From positions 179,218,388 to 179,282,387 of the forward strand of contig OZ024743.1 in assembly GCA_964016885.1 (NCBI GenBank): a stretch of 64,000 nt of DNA, in the 5' to 3' direction. The notes under the pieces were generated by a model, which was given only the letters and a program-made list of their open reading frames with translations, did not search any database and had not been told where the DNA came from. This stretch comes from Eledone cirrhosa. Its lineage: Eukaryota; Mollusca; Cephalopoda; Octopoda; Eledonidae. Position numbers and translations under genes: made by a program. This document shows positions 44,600 through 55,974 of the stretch, piece after piece. The stretch's first letter is position 1. Each line of letters begins with the position of its first letter.

Positions 44600-45480
44600 T
44601 TAGAATGTCCAAAGATAATAGAAAGGAATTGAAAATCAGATCTACCCATAAAAATAACATACTTCAGAACATCTGTTGATTCAGTGATGTTGTATTAATC
44701 AGGTGTATGGACCATGATACAAGCACTTGAGCCAGTGTTGTTGCATGGATCAGGTCCCTGAGACAAATACCGTATACCGTATGAGAAACTAGATGGTTTA
44801 TACACTAAACTGATTAGGGTTGTACAAAACAAGCTAGCATCAAAGGATCAAAAATAACAATTCATAAGGAAACCTCCCCAAGATAACAACAGCAGTTGCT
44901 TAAAGCCGGTTACGATGTGCTGGATGTTGCTGGAGATGTAAGGAAGATGTTATACACACACACACACATACACACACGCACACAGCAATATGTTATACAC
45001 ACACACATACACATACACAAACATACACACACACATACACATACACATACATACACACGCACAAATAAAATATAATATATTAGTCCCAAACTAAATTAAC
45101 ATGCCAATACAGAAAGAATACATTATATACATACTCTAAGTCAGTGTATTAGAAATGAAAGTTTATACGGATACTTGGAAGACAATAACCACAATTGCTC
45201 AAAGACAGTTACAATTTGCATGTCATTGCTGGAGAAGTAAGTAGGAAGTTATACACATGTTAATATTAGGGGAACCAACTCAAAGGATACGCAGTAAAGG
45301 AAGGCCTGCTCGAACCTTCATCAATCAACTCTCAGACGATACAAACCTCAGTATGGAACAGTTGCCAGGGGCTATGGAAAATCGCCTGCGGTCGCAATGA
45401 TGATAAACAGTTTGCTTGAGATCAACTTGAATGGAGTGAGTTAAATATCTTGCTTCGTGATGATAGAGTGCAGTAACTGT
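44600..45480 (+). pseudogene. LINE C-terminal remnant
   Basis: Broken plus-strand frames read 'ALEPVLLHGSG', 'YEKLDGLYTKLIRVVQNKLA', then after CA repeats and a partial second copy 'ESLYGYLEDN', 'LILGEPTQRIRSKGRPARTF' and 'LSDDTNLSMEQLPGAMENR'. The order (KLDG-YT, then G-LP, then GRP, then D-GL...L..AM-DR) matches the C-terminal tails of RTE-type and related LINEs. Stops and CA-repeat insertions show it is dead. Clade not certain. Confidence 0.6.
44955..45065. repeat. CA-rich microsatellite
   Basis: (CA)n with TA interruptions dividing the LINE remnant. Confidence 0.85.
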
Positions 45481-45697
45481 CGCCAAGTACACAGCTGATG
45501 TTGTCAGTTAGTCAGGCAGTGAACTGACAGTGTTTTCCATTGAAAGAGTTGCAGCTGTAGAAAAATAAATTTATCATACGATACAAGGATTCGGTGTATT
45601 AAAAATATTTAAATTAGCAAATCAACAACAACAACGACGACGATGAAGCTGACGACGAAGATGATAAGGTTGATGAATGATGATGATGATAATAATA

Positions 45698-46510
45698 AGA
45701 AGAATGGTTTCTTTATTGACAACGAAGTGTCGAGGAAAACGAAATCATTGAGGACAATACAGAACAATACACGTTCTGTATGTATGTTTGTGTGTGGGCG
45801 GTTGTTTACGTGTTGGTGTTTGTGTGTAGCATGGATGATATGATGTGAGAGTAAAAATAAACAACAAAAAGAGAACAATAAAATTAAACCAAAGAAAACC
45901 CGCTCATCCCAAGTAGAAAAACAGTACAAGAACACACGGTCCTCTAATCTACAGGGGCATATTCAGAAAAGGACCGTTCACTCGGAACATGCTCGCCACT
46001 CTCGATGAACAGGCTGGAAGTGGACATTTCTCTCCTCCTTGGTTTTCCTCTTCAAGTGAAATTTTTGAGTCCCGTAACACCCGAAGGATTTATTGGAGCG
46101 CCGTATTGATATACTGCATTTCTAACACATTATTATACCTGGCGGAGCCCAACCCTCCCCAACGCTGAATACAGCAGATTTCTTCCATTGAAGAATAGAG
46201 AGAATAGTCGAACGGAAATGAAAAAGAGATATAGTGGAACAAGTAAATGAAGGGAAGTGCTTCTCTTCAACCCTATCAGTCGCGTTCACCATAGTCACCA
46301 AGTAGATAAAAACTATTAGCCGCTGATAACATAGGGTTGAGAAAAGTTATAGGCTTGAAATTGTCATTATATCAGTCCTCTAAGGAAGGTCTTCTTGTGT
46401 GGTAGCAGCCCACGTTATTTGGAATGTCCCCAGCATTTTGCAGGTTGCAGTAGACATCTTGTATGACAAACGTAAACAGATTTCTGATAAGTTACGTCAT
46501 ATTGCAAATA
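45698..46510 (-). pseudogene. Second Tx1-like LINE fragment, split by a SINE
   Basis: 45698-46068 aligns by eye with the 3' UTR and ORF2 end at 6654-7020 ('atggtttctttattgacaac' versus 'atgatttctttattaaccaa'; 'ccgttcactcggaacatgct' versus 'cccattcactcgggccattc'). After a SINE, 46240-46320 matches 7040-7125 ('agtgcttctcttcaacc', 'agtagataaaaact'), then jumps to the RT region at 8740-8890 ('tataggcttgaaattgtcat', 'gcaggttgcagtagaca'). The jump implies a ~1.6-kb internal deletion. Non-functional. Confidence 0.75.
46069..46240 (-). mobile_element. tRNA-derived SINE (family 2), copy 3, 5'-truncated
   Basis: Carries the 3' half only ('ggagcgccgtattgatatac', 'cagcagatttcttccattga'); the tRNA head is absent. 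Inserted into the LINE fragment. Confidence 0.8.
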
Positions 46511-47009
46511 TAACAAGAGCACCATCAGCAAAGTAGAACGCAACATTTGAAAAGCAAAAATCCTTTATTCAATACGGACATAATTTAAACCAGAGACGAG
46601 GAACGTGCGGCCTTCTATGACATTTTGTGTATCTTTTTGAAAGAAACAAACATTTCCAACGAATTTTTAAATTTTATTGACATTTTTTTCTATCTCTAAT
46701 TATTTTAATTTAAACCACTTATTGCTGCGAAATTACATTCTCTTACCTAACCCAAATCAAGGCACCTTTGAGATCACAAAAGGCAGATGCCCATCTTGAG
46801 GTTCATTTGTAACTTCAGACCTCCATGTTGCAGCCAAATATCAAAATGCTTCCAAGTCGTCACAACAAATTCATTAACAAGTAGTTCGCTTCAATTTACG
46901 GCGGTGCCCCAGCATGGCCTCAGCCGGGTGGCTGGAACAGGTAAAAGAGTAAAAGAGTAAAAGAGTAATTAGATTTTTACAAAGTAATTTAGAACTTAAG
47001 AATATATAA
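46511..47009. other. Unassigned intron stretch
   Basis: No gene; a short 'aaagagtaaaagagta' triplication near 46940. Confidence 0.45.
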
Positions 47010-47056
47010 TAATTGTTTCTACGTTAGGCACAAGGCCAGCAATTATCCAGTGTATA
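47010..47056 (-). mobile_element. SINE (family 1) 3' fragment, copy 16
   Basis: 'gtttctacgttaggcacaag' and 'gccagcaattatccagtgta' only. Confidence 0.75.
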
Positions 47057-47319
47057 TAATAATGATTTCTTGAACGCGGCCTTATTATATCCCAAGTAAT
47101 TTAATGTGGCCGTTCAACGTGTAAAGGTTCCCCCACCTCTGCTTTAAGCCATATAAATTGTTAAACCTTATTCACAGTAAACTGTTTTTCTGTAATGACC
47201 TCCTATTCGAATTTCCCATATATTTCCTGCAACTAATATACATGCTTTTAACATATTAAACATCATAGTTAGTATTCCAAGTTTGCCATCTTTGCATGTC
47301 GTGTAAAATGACCTGCAGA

Positions 47320-47520
47320 TTAGTTCTTTTTCTTTTTCCTTTTTCTTCTCCTTTTTTCTATTTTTCTTCTTTTTCTTTTTCTGTTTCTTTTTCTTTTTCT
47401 TTTCCATTTTTCCCTTTTCTGTTTTTTTCTTTTTATCTCCTTTTTTAGATTTTTACTTTTTTTTTCCCTTTTTTAGATTTTTTCTTTTTCCTTTTTCTTT
47501 TCTTTCTTTTTTTTCTTTTA
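47320..47520. repeat. Polypyrimidine tract (~200 bp)
   Basis: Almost pure T/C on the plus strand (TTTTTC-type repeats), so A/G on the other. A strand-biased tract this long can form triplex (H-DNA). Open frames across it are Lys/Glu runs and not genes. Confidence 0.9.
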
Positions 47521-47995
47521 CTTCTCATTGATGGGAAGCTGAAGTGTAGCATAATCATATAATACACCTTCCAGTGAGTCCTGTCAGTAGCAACTGTCCC
47601 CAATTGATCCGCGAGACCAGTCGTGATCATGGATGTTATCCAAACATCTTGCACGGGGTGTACTCATTGATCACCTACCGGTTGGTTTTGCTCGTGAAAT
47701 TTGTCCAGCCATTCTTCCTGAGACAATCACAAAGTCATAGCATCGGAGCTTTATCGGCTCTACCCGGAGCGACTCTCTGATCTCGAGCTAACACCGTATC
47801 GAATACATTTACTTCAAAAATACTTGGGAGGAACCCAATTGTGGCCGCTCGTATTCGTGATCGCATTTTTCTCTCAGCACATAGGATTCCTGATCAAAAT
47901 TCAGGGTTAGCACGAATAGGGAATATGAGTTAATGGCTATAATTTGGGTTAATAGAAGCTAACGAAACAATAACGATTATAACAATTTTGTTTGA
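47521..47995. other. Unassigned stretch, relatively GC-balanced
   Basis: 47,560-47,880 is less AT-rich than its surroundings and could be an old repeat, but matches nothing else in the window. Confidence 0.4.
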
Positions 47996-48330
47996 GACCC
48001 GTAACACCCGAAGCATTTGTTGGGGCGCTGTATTGATATACAGCATTTCTAACACATTATTATACCTGGCGGAGCCCAACCCTCTCCAACTCTGAATACA
48101 GCAGATTTCTTCCATTGAAGAATAGAGAGAATAGTGGAACGGAAATGAAAAAGAGATATAGTGGAACAATCGACCTCAGTACTAGACTGTTACTTTTTTT
48201 ATCAACCTCGAAGAGGTGAAAGGCAAAGTTCACTTCGGTGGGATTTGAACTGAAAGATAAGATAGCCAAAACGAATACTGCAAATTATTCTCTCCAACGT
48301 TCTAACGACTCTGCAAAATGTCCGCCTTGT
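47996..48330 (-). mobile_element. tRNA-derived SINE (family 2), copy 4
   Basis: Full-length minus copy. Its 3' half is nearly identical to copy 3 (same 'gaagaatagagagaatag' variant), so the two share a subfamily. Confidence 0.88.
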
Positions 48331-48676
48331 ATAACATTTTAAGATGGCTAAATTGTATATTGTTTCTTTTATTACTTTTATAATAGTAAGTATAGATAGA
48401 TATCATCCTTTGAATTTTGATTCTAATTTACCGATATTGTAATAGTGAAGAATCAAAAGCTTCTAAGATGACTTAGACGTGGCGTTAATTAAAGAAACGC
48501 ATCTGATGTACTTCTTTTGTTTCAGTTATGGTTGTTCCCTTGATAATTCTATTTACTAATTATGCAATGCGACATAGCATATATCATGTCTCATTTCTGT
48601 TCGAACAAAGATCTGTTGTTTTATAAATAAAAGGAAAGAAAACAAAAGATCGAATTTAAAACGCTGTAGTAAATAT
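48331..48676. other. Unassigned intron stretch
   Basis: AT-rich, nothing recognised. Confidence 0.5.
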
Positions 48677-48985
48677 GGTGAAGAAGGCGAATTGGTAGAG
48701 TCGTTAGAACATCGGATAGAATGTTTTCTAACTTTTTTTGTCGTCTCACTGCTCACTGATTCCAAATCCCGCCGAGGTCAACTTTTCTTTTCGTCCATTC
48801 AATGTCGATAAAAATGTACCAGTCAAGTACTGGGATTGATTCTTCTTCTATATTCCTTTCTCACATCCTTCTCTGGAAGAAGTCTGCTGTATTCAGAAAT
48901 GGAAAGGAGATGAGGTCGTCAGAATTTTTAAATATGCCCTAGAAACGCAGTATATCAATATGACACCCCTACGACTCTCTTGGGA
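48677..48985 (+). mobile_element. tRNA-derived SINE (family 2), copy 5
   Basis: Head 'gcgaattggtagagtcgtta', 'ccaaatcccgccgaggtca', 'aaatggaaaggagatga', 3' end 'tatgacacccctacgactct'. Confidence 0.87.
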
Positions 48986-48989
48986 GTTA

Positions 48990-49008
48990 GGGGGGGGGGG
49001 GGGGGGTG
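48990..49008. repeat. Poly-G run
   Basis: About 18 uninterrupted G residues between two SINEs; length is likely to vary. Confidence 0.85.
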
Positions 49009-49029
49009 AGAAAAGAAAAATATATGGTA

Positions 49030-49200
49030 ATTGTGAATGGTTCAGTTGTGTTCAGCTCGGAGTCATGAGTTCGATTCCCGGTAGTGCGTTTTTCCCTTCT
49101 GTAAAGATTTTTTTTCACATTGCTCAACTTGTTCGAACAACTGTGAGACGCATCGTCGAAGCCGACGAATATCCGCCACAAAAGAGCGATATAATATTTG
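49030..49200 (+). mobile_element. Ceph-type SINE (family 3), degraded copy
   Basis: B box 'gagttcgattcccgg' followed by 'tttcacattgctcaacttg', a diverged form of the conserved cephalopod SINE core. Confidence 0.65.
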
Positions 49201-49997
49201 ATAGCAATATTACTAATAAAATATACGAGCCTATATAAATATAATATATCTCATCTGATCGACAATTGATGAGATATTTTATGTCATCCAACACACACAC
49301 ACACACACACATACACACATATATATATATATATATATATGTTGTGTGTGTGTGTGTGTTTGTATAATAATAAGTCTGAACATAAGATTTACAGCGCATA
49401 TATTAATGAATATGCTTTTTAGGCATATAAAATATATTAAAATTATTTCAAACATTATCTGACAAGGTATACGTATGCGTGTGTCTGTGCATGTGCGTAT
49501 ATGTATGTGTGTATCTGTGTATGTGCGTATGTATACATGAGTGTACCCCTGTATATGCGTATGTGTACACGAGTACGTGTCTGAGTTATTATTTTCACAG
49601 AACGTATATTAATATTTTTATTAAGTCATCTTATGTTTGCACTTCTTTGTAGCGCTTATTTATTTTACAGAGAAAAATACCTATAAAATCCGGCAATTAT
49701 TTATTTAGCTCTGCTATTTCATATACATTAAAATACATAAATATATATAATATATATATTTCTGGAATGCTTATCATCAATATTTCTATTCTGAAAGAGT
49801 GTGAGGCTACTTCGTGGTATTCAGTTTCTTCTGCTGACTTAAATCCTATCATTAGCTAAACGAGGTTGTATTTGTTTCACTCTAGACTCACACGGATTTC
49901 GCTGTTTGTTAGTCTCTACATGTTCGTTTCATGTGTAAGATATTTGGAATATTTGGAATATTTTGTAAATCTCTACTGTATTATGTAATGCAATTGG
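49201..49997. other. Unassigned stretch with CA-TA-GT block
   Basis: (CA)n, (TA)n, (GT)n at 49290-49362 are arranged symmetrically and can pair; GT-rich to 49580; AT-rich after that. No gene. Confidence 0.6.
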
Positions 49998-50345
49998 ACG
50001 TAAAAATAGTCGGACTGGACACCCGATCGCACGGTTAAACCACCGGGAGTGAAGGACCCCTAGCCTTTCTCAGGGCATTCTTCTAAGAGAAGGCAAGTCA
50101 GAAAACTGGGATAACTCCGATATAAAACCTGCAGCTCAGTAGTTACCGATGATGTTGATCTTTTCTTCTTTTATCGTTATAGCTACTGTCTCTCAGAGAG
50201 TGGGATTGGCTCAGTGCACAGTCTTTCTTCACTTTAAAAAATATCTTCACGCACAGGCATTGTACGATAGAATTAATTAATAATTATTAATAATGGTATA
50301 TCGTGCAATGGCCATACTCGAAAACGAGGAGGCAGCCATCATCAT
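49998..50345 (+). repeat. Dispersed repeat A, copy 2
   Basis: Related to 29830-30410 but shorter and more diverged; 'ccatactcgaaaacgagga' marks the same end, followed by a tetranucleotide repeat. Confidence 0.65.
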
Positions 50346-50436
50346 CATGTATGTATGTATGCATGTATGTGTGCATGTATGTATGCATGTGTATATGTAT
50401 GCATGTATGTAAGTATGTATGTATCTATGTATGCAT
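50346..50436. repeat. (ATGT)n tetranucleotide repeat
   Basis: ATGTATGTATGC-type repeats ~90 bp long, at the end of repeat A. Confidence 0.9.
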
Positions 50437-50690
50437 GTGAAGGCGCATGGCTTAGTGCTTAGAGAGTTGTGAGTTCATTCTCCGATCGCGTAATGCGTTG
50501 TGTTCTTGAGCGAATAACTTTATTTCACGTTGCTCCAGTTTACTCAGCTGTAGAAATGAGTTGCAACGTCGCTGGTACTAAGCTGTATCGGACAACACCG
50601 GTGGTGTGGAGAGAGGAGACTTGTATGCATGGAGGATAGCTGGTCTTCAATAAACTTGCCCAGATTTTGTGCATTGAACGGGAACTTTTT
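50437..50690 (+). mobile_element. Ceph-type SINE (family 3)
   Basis: Head 'aggcgcatggcttagtgctt' (A box), a B-box-like 'gagttcattctccgatc', then 'tgcgttgtgttcttgag' and 'tttcacgttgctccagttta', the strongly conserved core shared by cephalopod SINEs. Non-coding, RNA polymerase III type. Confidence 0.88.
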
Positions 50691-50947
50691 ATGTACAAAA
50701 CTCATCGTCATTAGTGACCGTTGGGGGAATTATAAATGTATGTATGTATATGTCTATGCAAGCAGATGTCTAGTTCACGATGAAATAGAATTAGCGTAAG
50801 GGTCTTTCTGCTATGAACATAGCGTATGCTTTTAAGATGACGTTGTTTGCTGTTATAGGGTTCAGTAGAGTTGATTGTCTTAACAATTATGTTAATAGTC
50901 AGAATGATGGTGATGAGTGTTTTACTAAACACAGGTTCTTCTTATTA

Positions 50948-51152
50948 GGAGCGTCCAGTTTGTTGGATTGGTAGAATCGGTGGGATCTCAGAAAAAATAC
51001 GATTGACATATTTGTTCTAGTTCTTTACCTTCTGAGTTTAAATCCCATAGAGGTCAAATTTTCCCTTTATACTTGCGATGTCGATACAATAAAGTACAAT
51101 ATAATCGACAACCCCACAGATGTTCAGTCTGATGCCTAATTTAGAAATGTTT
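50948..51152 (+). mobile_element. tRNA-derived SINE (family 1), copy 17 (degraded)
   Basis: 'gttggattggtagaatcggt' head, 'gagtttaaatcccatagagg' B box, 'gatacaataaagtacaatat' body. Confidence 0.75.
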
Positions 51153-51354
51153 ATTAATGGCTTTCATAGCAGTTGCTGTGCTGAGTTATAGACCACATGT
51201 TGGTGATAGAAGATATAATGATGTTGAAGCTACTGTTGCTGGTAACATTCCTTGTAGTTTTACAAAGTGGTTATTCTGGTAATGTTGGTGATAGTGTGGG
51301 TGGTAACATATGATAACATTTCAAATAAAATAGCATACACACGGACATTTTTCT

Positions 51355-51553
51355 TTACACACACACACACACACGTGTGTGTGTGTGTATATATGTATGT
51401 GTATGTATGCGTGTATGTGTGTATATGCGCGTGTGTGTGTATGTGTGTGTTTATGCGTGTGTGTTTATATATATACATACATATATATATATATGTGTGT
51501 GTATTTATGTTCGTGTGTGTATATATATGTGGAAGTGTATGTGTATATATGTG

Positions 51554-51594
<41 letters not shown>

Positions 51595-51610
51595 TGTGCG
51601 TGTGTGTGTT
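51355..51610. repeat. CA/GT microsatellite with hairpin
   Basis: (CA)n at about 51357-51375 is followed directly by (GT)n, giving a perfect ~15-bp self-complementary stem; GT repeats continue to 51610. Confidence 0.9.
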
Positions 51611-52094
51611 CAGAAAACAAACAGCCAATCTTCTATGCGACTTCATTGCTGGTCCATCTAGATAAGAGTTTAGAGACATCATTGAGACAGTGTTAAGTTG
51701 ATAGTCAGCCTATCTATTGATTTTGTTTATTAGCAGTCCTGCAATACATCTTCCTTTCAATTCTCTCGAGAGCAACACTACCTGTTAGCAGTTAGGTTTT
51801 ATATAACAATTATTGATTTTTTGTTTGTTTCTATTTTTTTAACGTAGACATAAGATCCCACACTGTACAGTAGAGATACAACGGAAGGCTGACGGTCCTG
51901 ACCCCAGTGCATGAGTACTATTACTTATATCGAATTAACGAGATTTAGGACCAGAACTTCAAAAAAGAAAGGTTGTGTGGAAGAGAAAAAAAAACAAAAC
52001 AACTCACTGTATGTTGTAATTTGGTTCCCTGCCAAATTAGCCACTCAACCACGTATATTGCATAGCATAGCACAGTCCCGTTACCACTGATGTA
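51611..52094. other. Unassigned intron stretch
   Basis: AT-rich, no repeat or gene recognised. Confidence 0.45.
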
Positions 52095-52405
52095 GTCGTG
52101 GAGGTGCCGCAATGGCAAACAACGTTTCTACGGTATTTTTAAACCTGGCAGAGCCCATCTCCTCTCAAGATCTGAATACAGTAGATTTCTTACAGAGAAA
52201 GATAGAGTAAGCAAATGGAAGTGAGAAAGGGGTATAAAAGTTAAAAGCAGAATCGACCCCAGGACTAGACTGGTACCTTTTTTATCGATTTTAAATGGCT
52301 GAAAGGCAAGGTTGACCTCAATAAGATTTGAACTCAGAGAGCAGAAAGCCGAAACGACAACCACAAAGCATTCTATCCGACTTTCTAAGGACTCTGTCAA
52401 TTTGC
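52095..52405 (-). mobile_element. tRNA-derived SINE (family 2), copy 6
   Basis: Minus copy: 'cctggcagagcccatctcct', 'agtagatttcttacag', B box on the minus strand 'gagttcaaatcttattg'. Confidence 0.85.
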
Positions 52406-52657
52406 ATTATAACCACGTATATATGTATTTTCTTTAAGAAATATTGATTTTGTTTTACATTCATACTTTGATTCGGAGCAATACGTGATGGGAGACCTTA
52501 ATATAACTCTCTTTGTAACACTTTAAAGGATATTGGTGATGCAATTAACATTTGCTGGCTTTTAACTAAACTAGGGAAAGTGAAACCTTATCACTGATTC
52601 GGTTCATTGGAGCTTACTGCTTATCTACTGTGCCCATTATTGTGTCTATTTTGCTCT

Positions 52658-52744
52658 TATCAAGAGATAGATAGAGAGAGAAAGAGAGATAGGCAGAGAG
52701 AAACAGAGACAGATAGAGAAAGCCGGAAGATGGAGGCAGAGAGC

Positions 52745-52799
<55 letters not shown>

Positions 52800-52800
52800 T
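52658..52800. repeat. GA-rich microsatellite
   Basis: Purine-rich on the plus strand, with pure (GA)n at about 52747-52795. Confidence 0.95.
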
Positions 52801-53634
52801 AGCGATAAACGTTTCTGAACGAAGTTGTGTTTTATAGTTATTGATCAATTGCAAAGCCACGAGTTTATATGTGAAGAGAGACGTTGAGATACATCCATAA
52901 AATAGTGCAGACGTACCAGTTAAATAGATCCTCCATTGGAGTACATTAGTGTTCATTTATTACAAACTAGCAGCGATATTAGGCTTCACGGATTTAATAA
53001 CTAAAATTAATAAAATCACATAAATTCAACGTATTTCGGGCAAATTGCTGAGAAAGATGTCGATAATTTTCCCTTGGTACAGAAATGTTGATTCAGACAG
53101 AGTTTTTACACCAAGTTAAAAGAAATTGTTCAAGTTGAGATTCATATAAAAAAGAAAAAAAAAAGAAGAAAAAAAAGAAAAACACAAAAACAAATAAATA
53201 AATAAATAAGTAAATAAATAAAAATAATAAATTAAATAATATTTTACACGTACATTTTTACTCCCGGCAAAATATGCTTATCTTTAATACACTCTACTAC
53301 TACCTTACGTAATTATGCTAAATGCAATATGTTTCAAATTAGAAATATTTTCTAATAACTATTGCAGTGCTTGGGGTATAAAATATTCTGCTTTTTATTT
53401 TTGGTAAGAATATAAGATAATAAAATTTAGAGAATGCAAAATACACTGCCACCTATTCCTTTAAATGATATGCCTTGATTGCAAAATTTCATCCATGTAG
53501 GAAGAAAGATAAGACCTAATATTTAGACCAAATTATATTCAATAACTTAACGTATTAAGTTTTTTCATTAATTCATTGGCCTTGTTCATAAGTAAAGATG
53601 CTGAAATGTGGACACAGCATATCCAAATTTTTAA
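52801..53634. other. Unassigned AT-rich stretch
   Basis: An A-rich stretch with AAAT repeats at 53145-53245. No gene. Confidence 0.5.
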
Positions 53635-53770
53635 TGAATTCGCTTTGTAATCATTATGCAGCAAGTTCGATTCCACTCCGTGGCAACTTAGACAAATGTG
53701 ATTTCCTATACACTCTGGGTGACCAATGCATTGTGAGTGAAACTTGTTAGAAGGAAACTAATTGGCCTGA
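53635..53770 (+). mobile_element. tRNA-derived SINE (family 4), copy 1
   Basis: 'gaattcgctttgtaatcatt' and 'caagttcgattccactcc' (B box) match 60485-60535. The downstream 'gggtgaccaatgcattgtga' is body. The A box is degraded. Confidence 0.65.
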
Positions 53771-54065
53771 ATTGAAACCACGAACTGTGGGTTATTCCCC
53801 ACTTTCATCCACTAGCTTTCAACAGCTTGTAAACTAAGGGGACTGAACATCGATTTTTCATTAGGGAAATGCATAGTTAATTTATAGATTCTGTCTATAT
53901 TTACACTGGTTGTCTGTTGTTTGGTCAGTGTATTTCAATATTGTGGTTCCTTATTCAAAAAAACACTTAGTGTTTATATATGTTGTGTAATATATTATTA
54001 ACATTAGAATGTTTGAAATCTATAATGAATGGTTTTCCTTATGCTTTTGTCTTTATAAATATATA

Positions 54066-54232
54066 TAATGTGTGTGTGTGTGTGGGTGTGTATATGTATA
54101 TATACATATATATACACATATATATATGTATATATACATATATATACACATATATATATGTGTATATGTATATATATACATATATATATACACATACACA
54201 TATATATATGAGAGAGATGAGGGGGGGGGGGG
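54066..54232. repeat. GT/TATG microsatellite and poly-G
   Basis: (GT)n, then ATATAC/TATATG repeats forming overlapping short palindromes, then ~12 G at 54221-54232. Confidence 0.85.
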
Positions 54233-54315
54233 AGAAAGAGTCTGAGACCGAGCAGATCACTAATCATGGGTGTACTCGCTATATGAGGAGATGCTAAGTG
54301 GTTATAGATATATGC

Positions 54316-54319
<4 letters not shown>

Positions 54320-54402
<83 letters not shown>
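54320..54402. repeat. (CT)n-(TA)n microsatellite
   Basis: About 46 bp CT then 36 bp TA. Confidence 0.95.
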
Positions 54403-54404
<2 letters not shown>

Positions 54405-54619
54405 ATAATAATAAATGTGAAGACTAAAATCCAAAGAGGGCTCGATAAGGATAAGGATACCGATTGACTTTGTTAGTTTCAGACGATCCCGTTAAGGGTG
54501 AAAGCAGCGATTATTTGCTTAAACTTTAATCTGTTATATTAATAAATATATATATATATATATAAATGTATATATATATATTGTCTAATGACCATATATA
54601 TATATTTATTATTCAAAAT

Positions 54620-54800
54620 ATTGTTTCTACTTTTAGCACAAGGCCAGCAATTAACCAGTGTATTACTGGTACTTTATTTTATCGACCCCGTAAGGATGAA
54701 AGGCAAAGTTAATCTCGGCGGGATTTGAACTCAGAATTAAAAGGGCCGTAACTCTTTGCGTCAAAGCATGGCGTCCGATCCTCTACCGATACTGCCAACC
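54620..54800 (-). mobile_element. tRNA-derived SINE (family 1), copy 18
   Basis: Short subtype, minus strand, intact B box; the head at 54800 is clipped ('ttggcagtatcggtagagga'). Confidence 0.92.
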
Positions 54801-55473
54801 AAATATATATTTTATTATACATATTTCAAAGGTACAATGGTGTTTAAGTACGTTTTCATCAGATAACATATATGAGAGATTGGATATGCGACATACATAC
54901 CGCTACGGTTTTGGTTATTCAATTCCAATCGTGGTGACTTGGTGTATAGCCAGTGGGCACTTTTGTGGCGTAAGACTGTAATACTGAAATACATCTTGTG
55001 AGTGGTTTATCTGATTTTGCAAGGTGCCATGTGCAATTTTAAGTAGTGTGTTTAATTCATTTCTGTTCTATAGTTTACCTTACTGAATTATTTATAAATA
55101 TTCATCCACTGCACTAAATTGTTTATTATATTCCATGTTTTTTCTTGTATTGAAGCTTCGCTTTTCAAGGAGAAACTAAACATACTTCTGAGTAGGGAGT
55201 TTAACAACTAACTCTCAAAGTAAACATTCATTATCTCTATGCATGTTAAAGCATTTATAATCCAGTTTAGTCTATATTGACGCAAGATATGCGTTGCTTC
55301 TAATTCCTGTATTAAAGCTGGGTGATGAGCCAATTGGTTTTGTTTTTATTTAAAGTACAGTCTATATAAGGAAAGAAACAGAACATTCACGTAGATTTAA
55401 AATATTTCGTTAAACAATTTAAAAATCTCCGTCCTCAGCAGACAACCAATAAACACACACACATTGTTTTCTC
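54801..55473. other. Unassigned intron stretch
   Basis: AT-rich; no signal recognised. Confidence 0.5.
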
Positions 55474-55710
55474 TTATTCAGTTGTTGTTATTGTTGTTGG
55501 TGATGGTGGTTGTGGTGACAGTGGTGGTGGTGATGATGGCGGTGGTTGCGGTAGTGATGGCGGTGGTGGTACTGCTAGTGCGTCCGGTCCTAGTGTTGCT
55601 GGCCTTAGATCTGTAATTGTTGGAGGTGTGTATGTTACTCTGACTTCCGTTGATCCTGCTAATAGTACCGGAGTTTGTGCTTTGGTTGTGTTTGCAGTTT
55701 GATGGTGCAT
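55474..55710 (-). pseudogene. Pro/Thr-rich frame, possible LINE ORF1 linker
   Basis: A 78-residue minus frame with 'PPPPSLPQPPPSSPPPLSPQ'. It resembles low-complexity linkers of LINE ORF1 proteins, but there is no zinc knuckle or other domain, so this may be only GGT-type repeat sequence. Confidence 0.3.
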
Positions 55711-55931
55711 ATTAGATGTGGCTCTGATGTCCTAGTGTTTCCAGGAAGGGGGCTCTGTTGCTCCCCTTCTGTTGATGACAGATATCTCTCAACTGGTTTG
55801 TCTGACCACTCAGATGGCAACGAGGTCTTTTTCCATTAACTCCACACTGATCCTTGACCAGTTTTTCGGCCGGCCTCTTCTGACTTCCCGAAAGTTATCC
55901 CTGCCAGCTAGAACCACACTGCCGAGTTTCC

Positions 55932-55961
55932 CCAGATATCCAACTCTAGTTGGATATCTGG
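55932..55961. repeat. Perfect 13-bp hairpin, 4-nt loop
   Basis: 'ccagatatccaac' and 'gttggatatctgg' flank 'tcta'. Located just before the degraded R4-like copy. Confidence 0.9.
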
Positions 55962-55974
55962 TGTGAATCCGGAT

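Noticed and set aside
47560..47900. Possible host exon in a GC-balanced stretch
   Set aside because: The open frame is 68 codons, with no domain and no donor/acceptor pair; an old repeat is more likely.
55474..55710. Pro-rich host protein fragment
   Set aside because: Low complexity produced by GGT-type repeats; kept only as a weak ORF1-linker suggestion.
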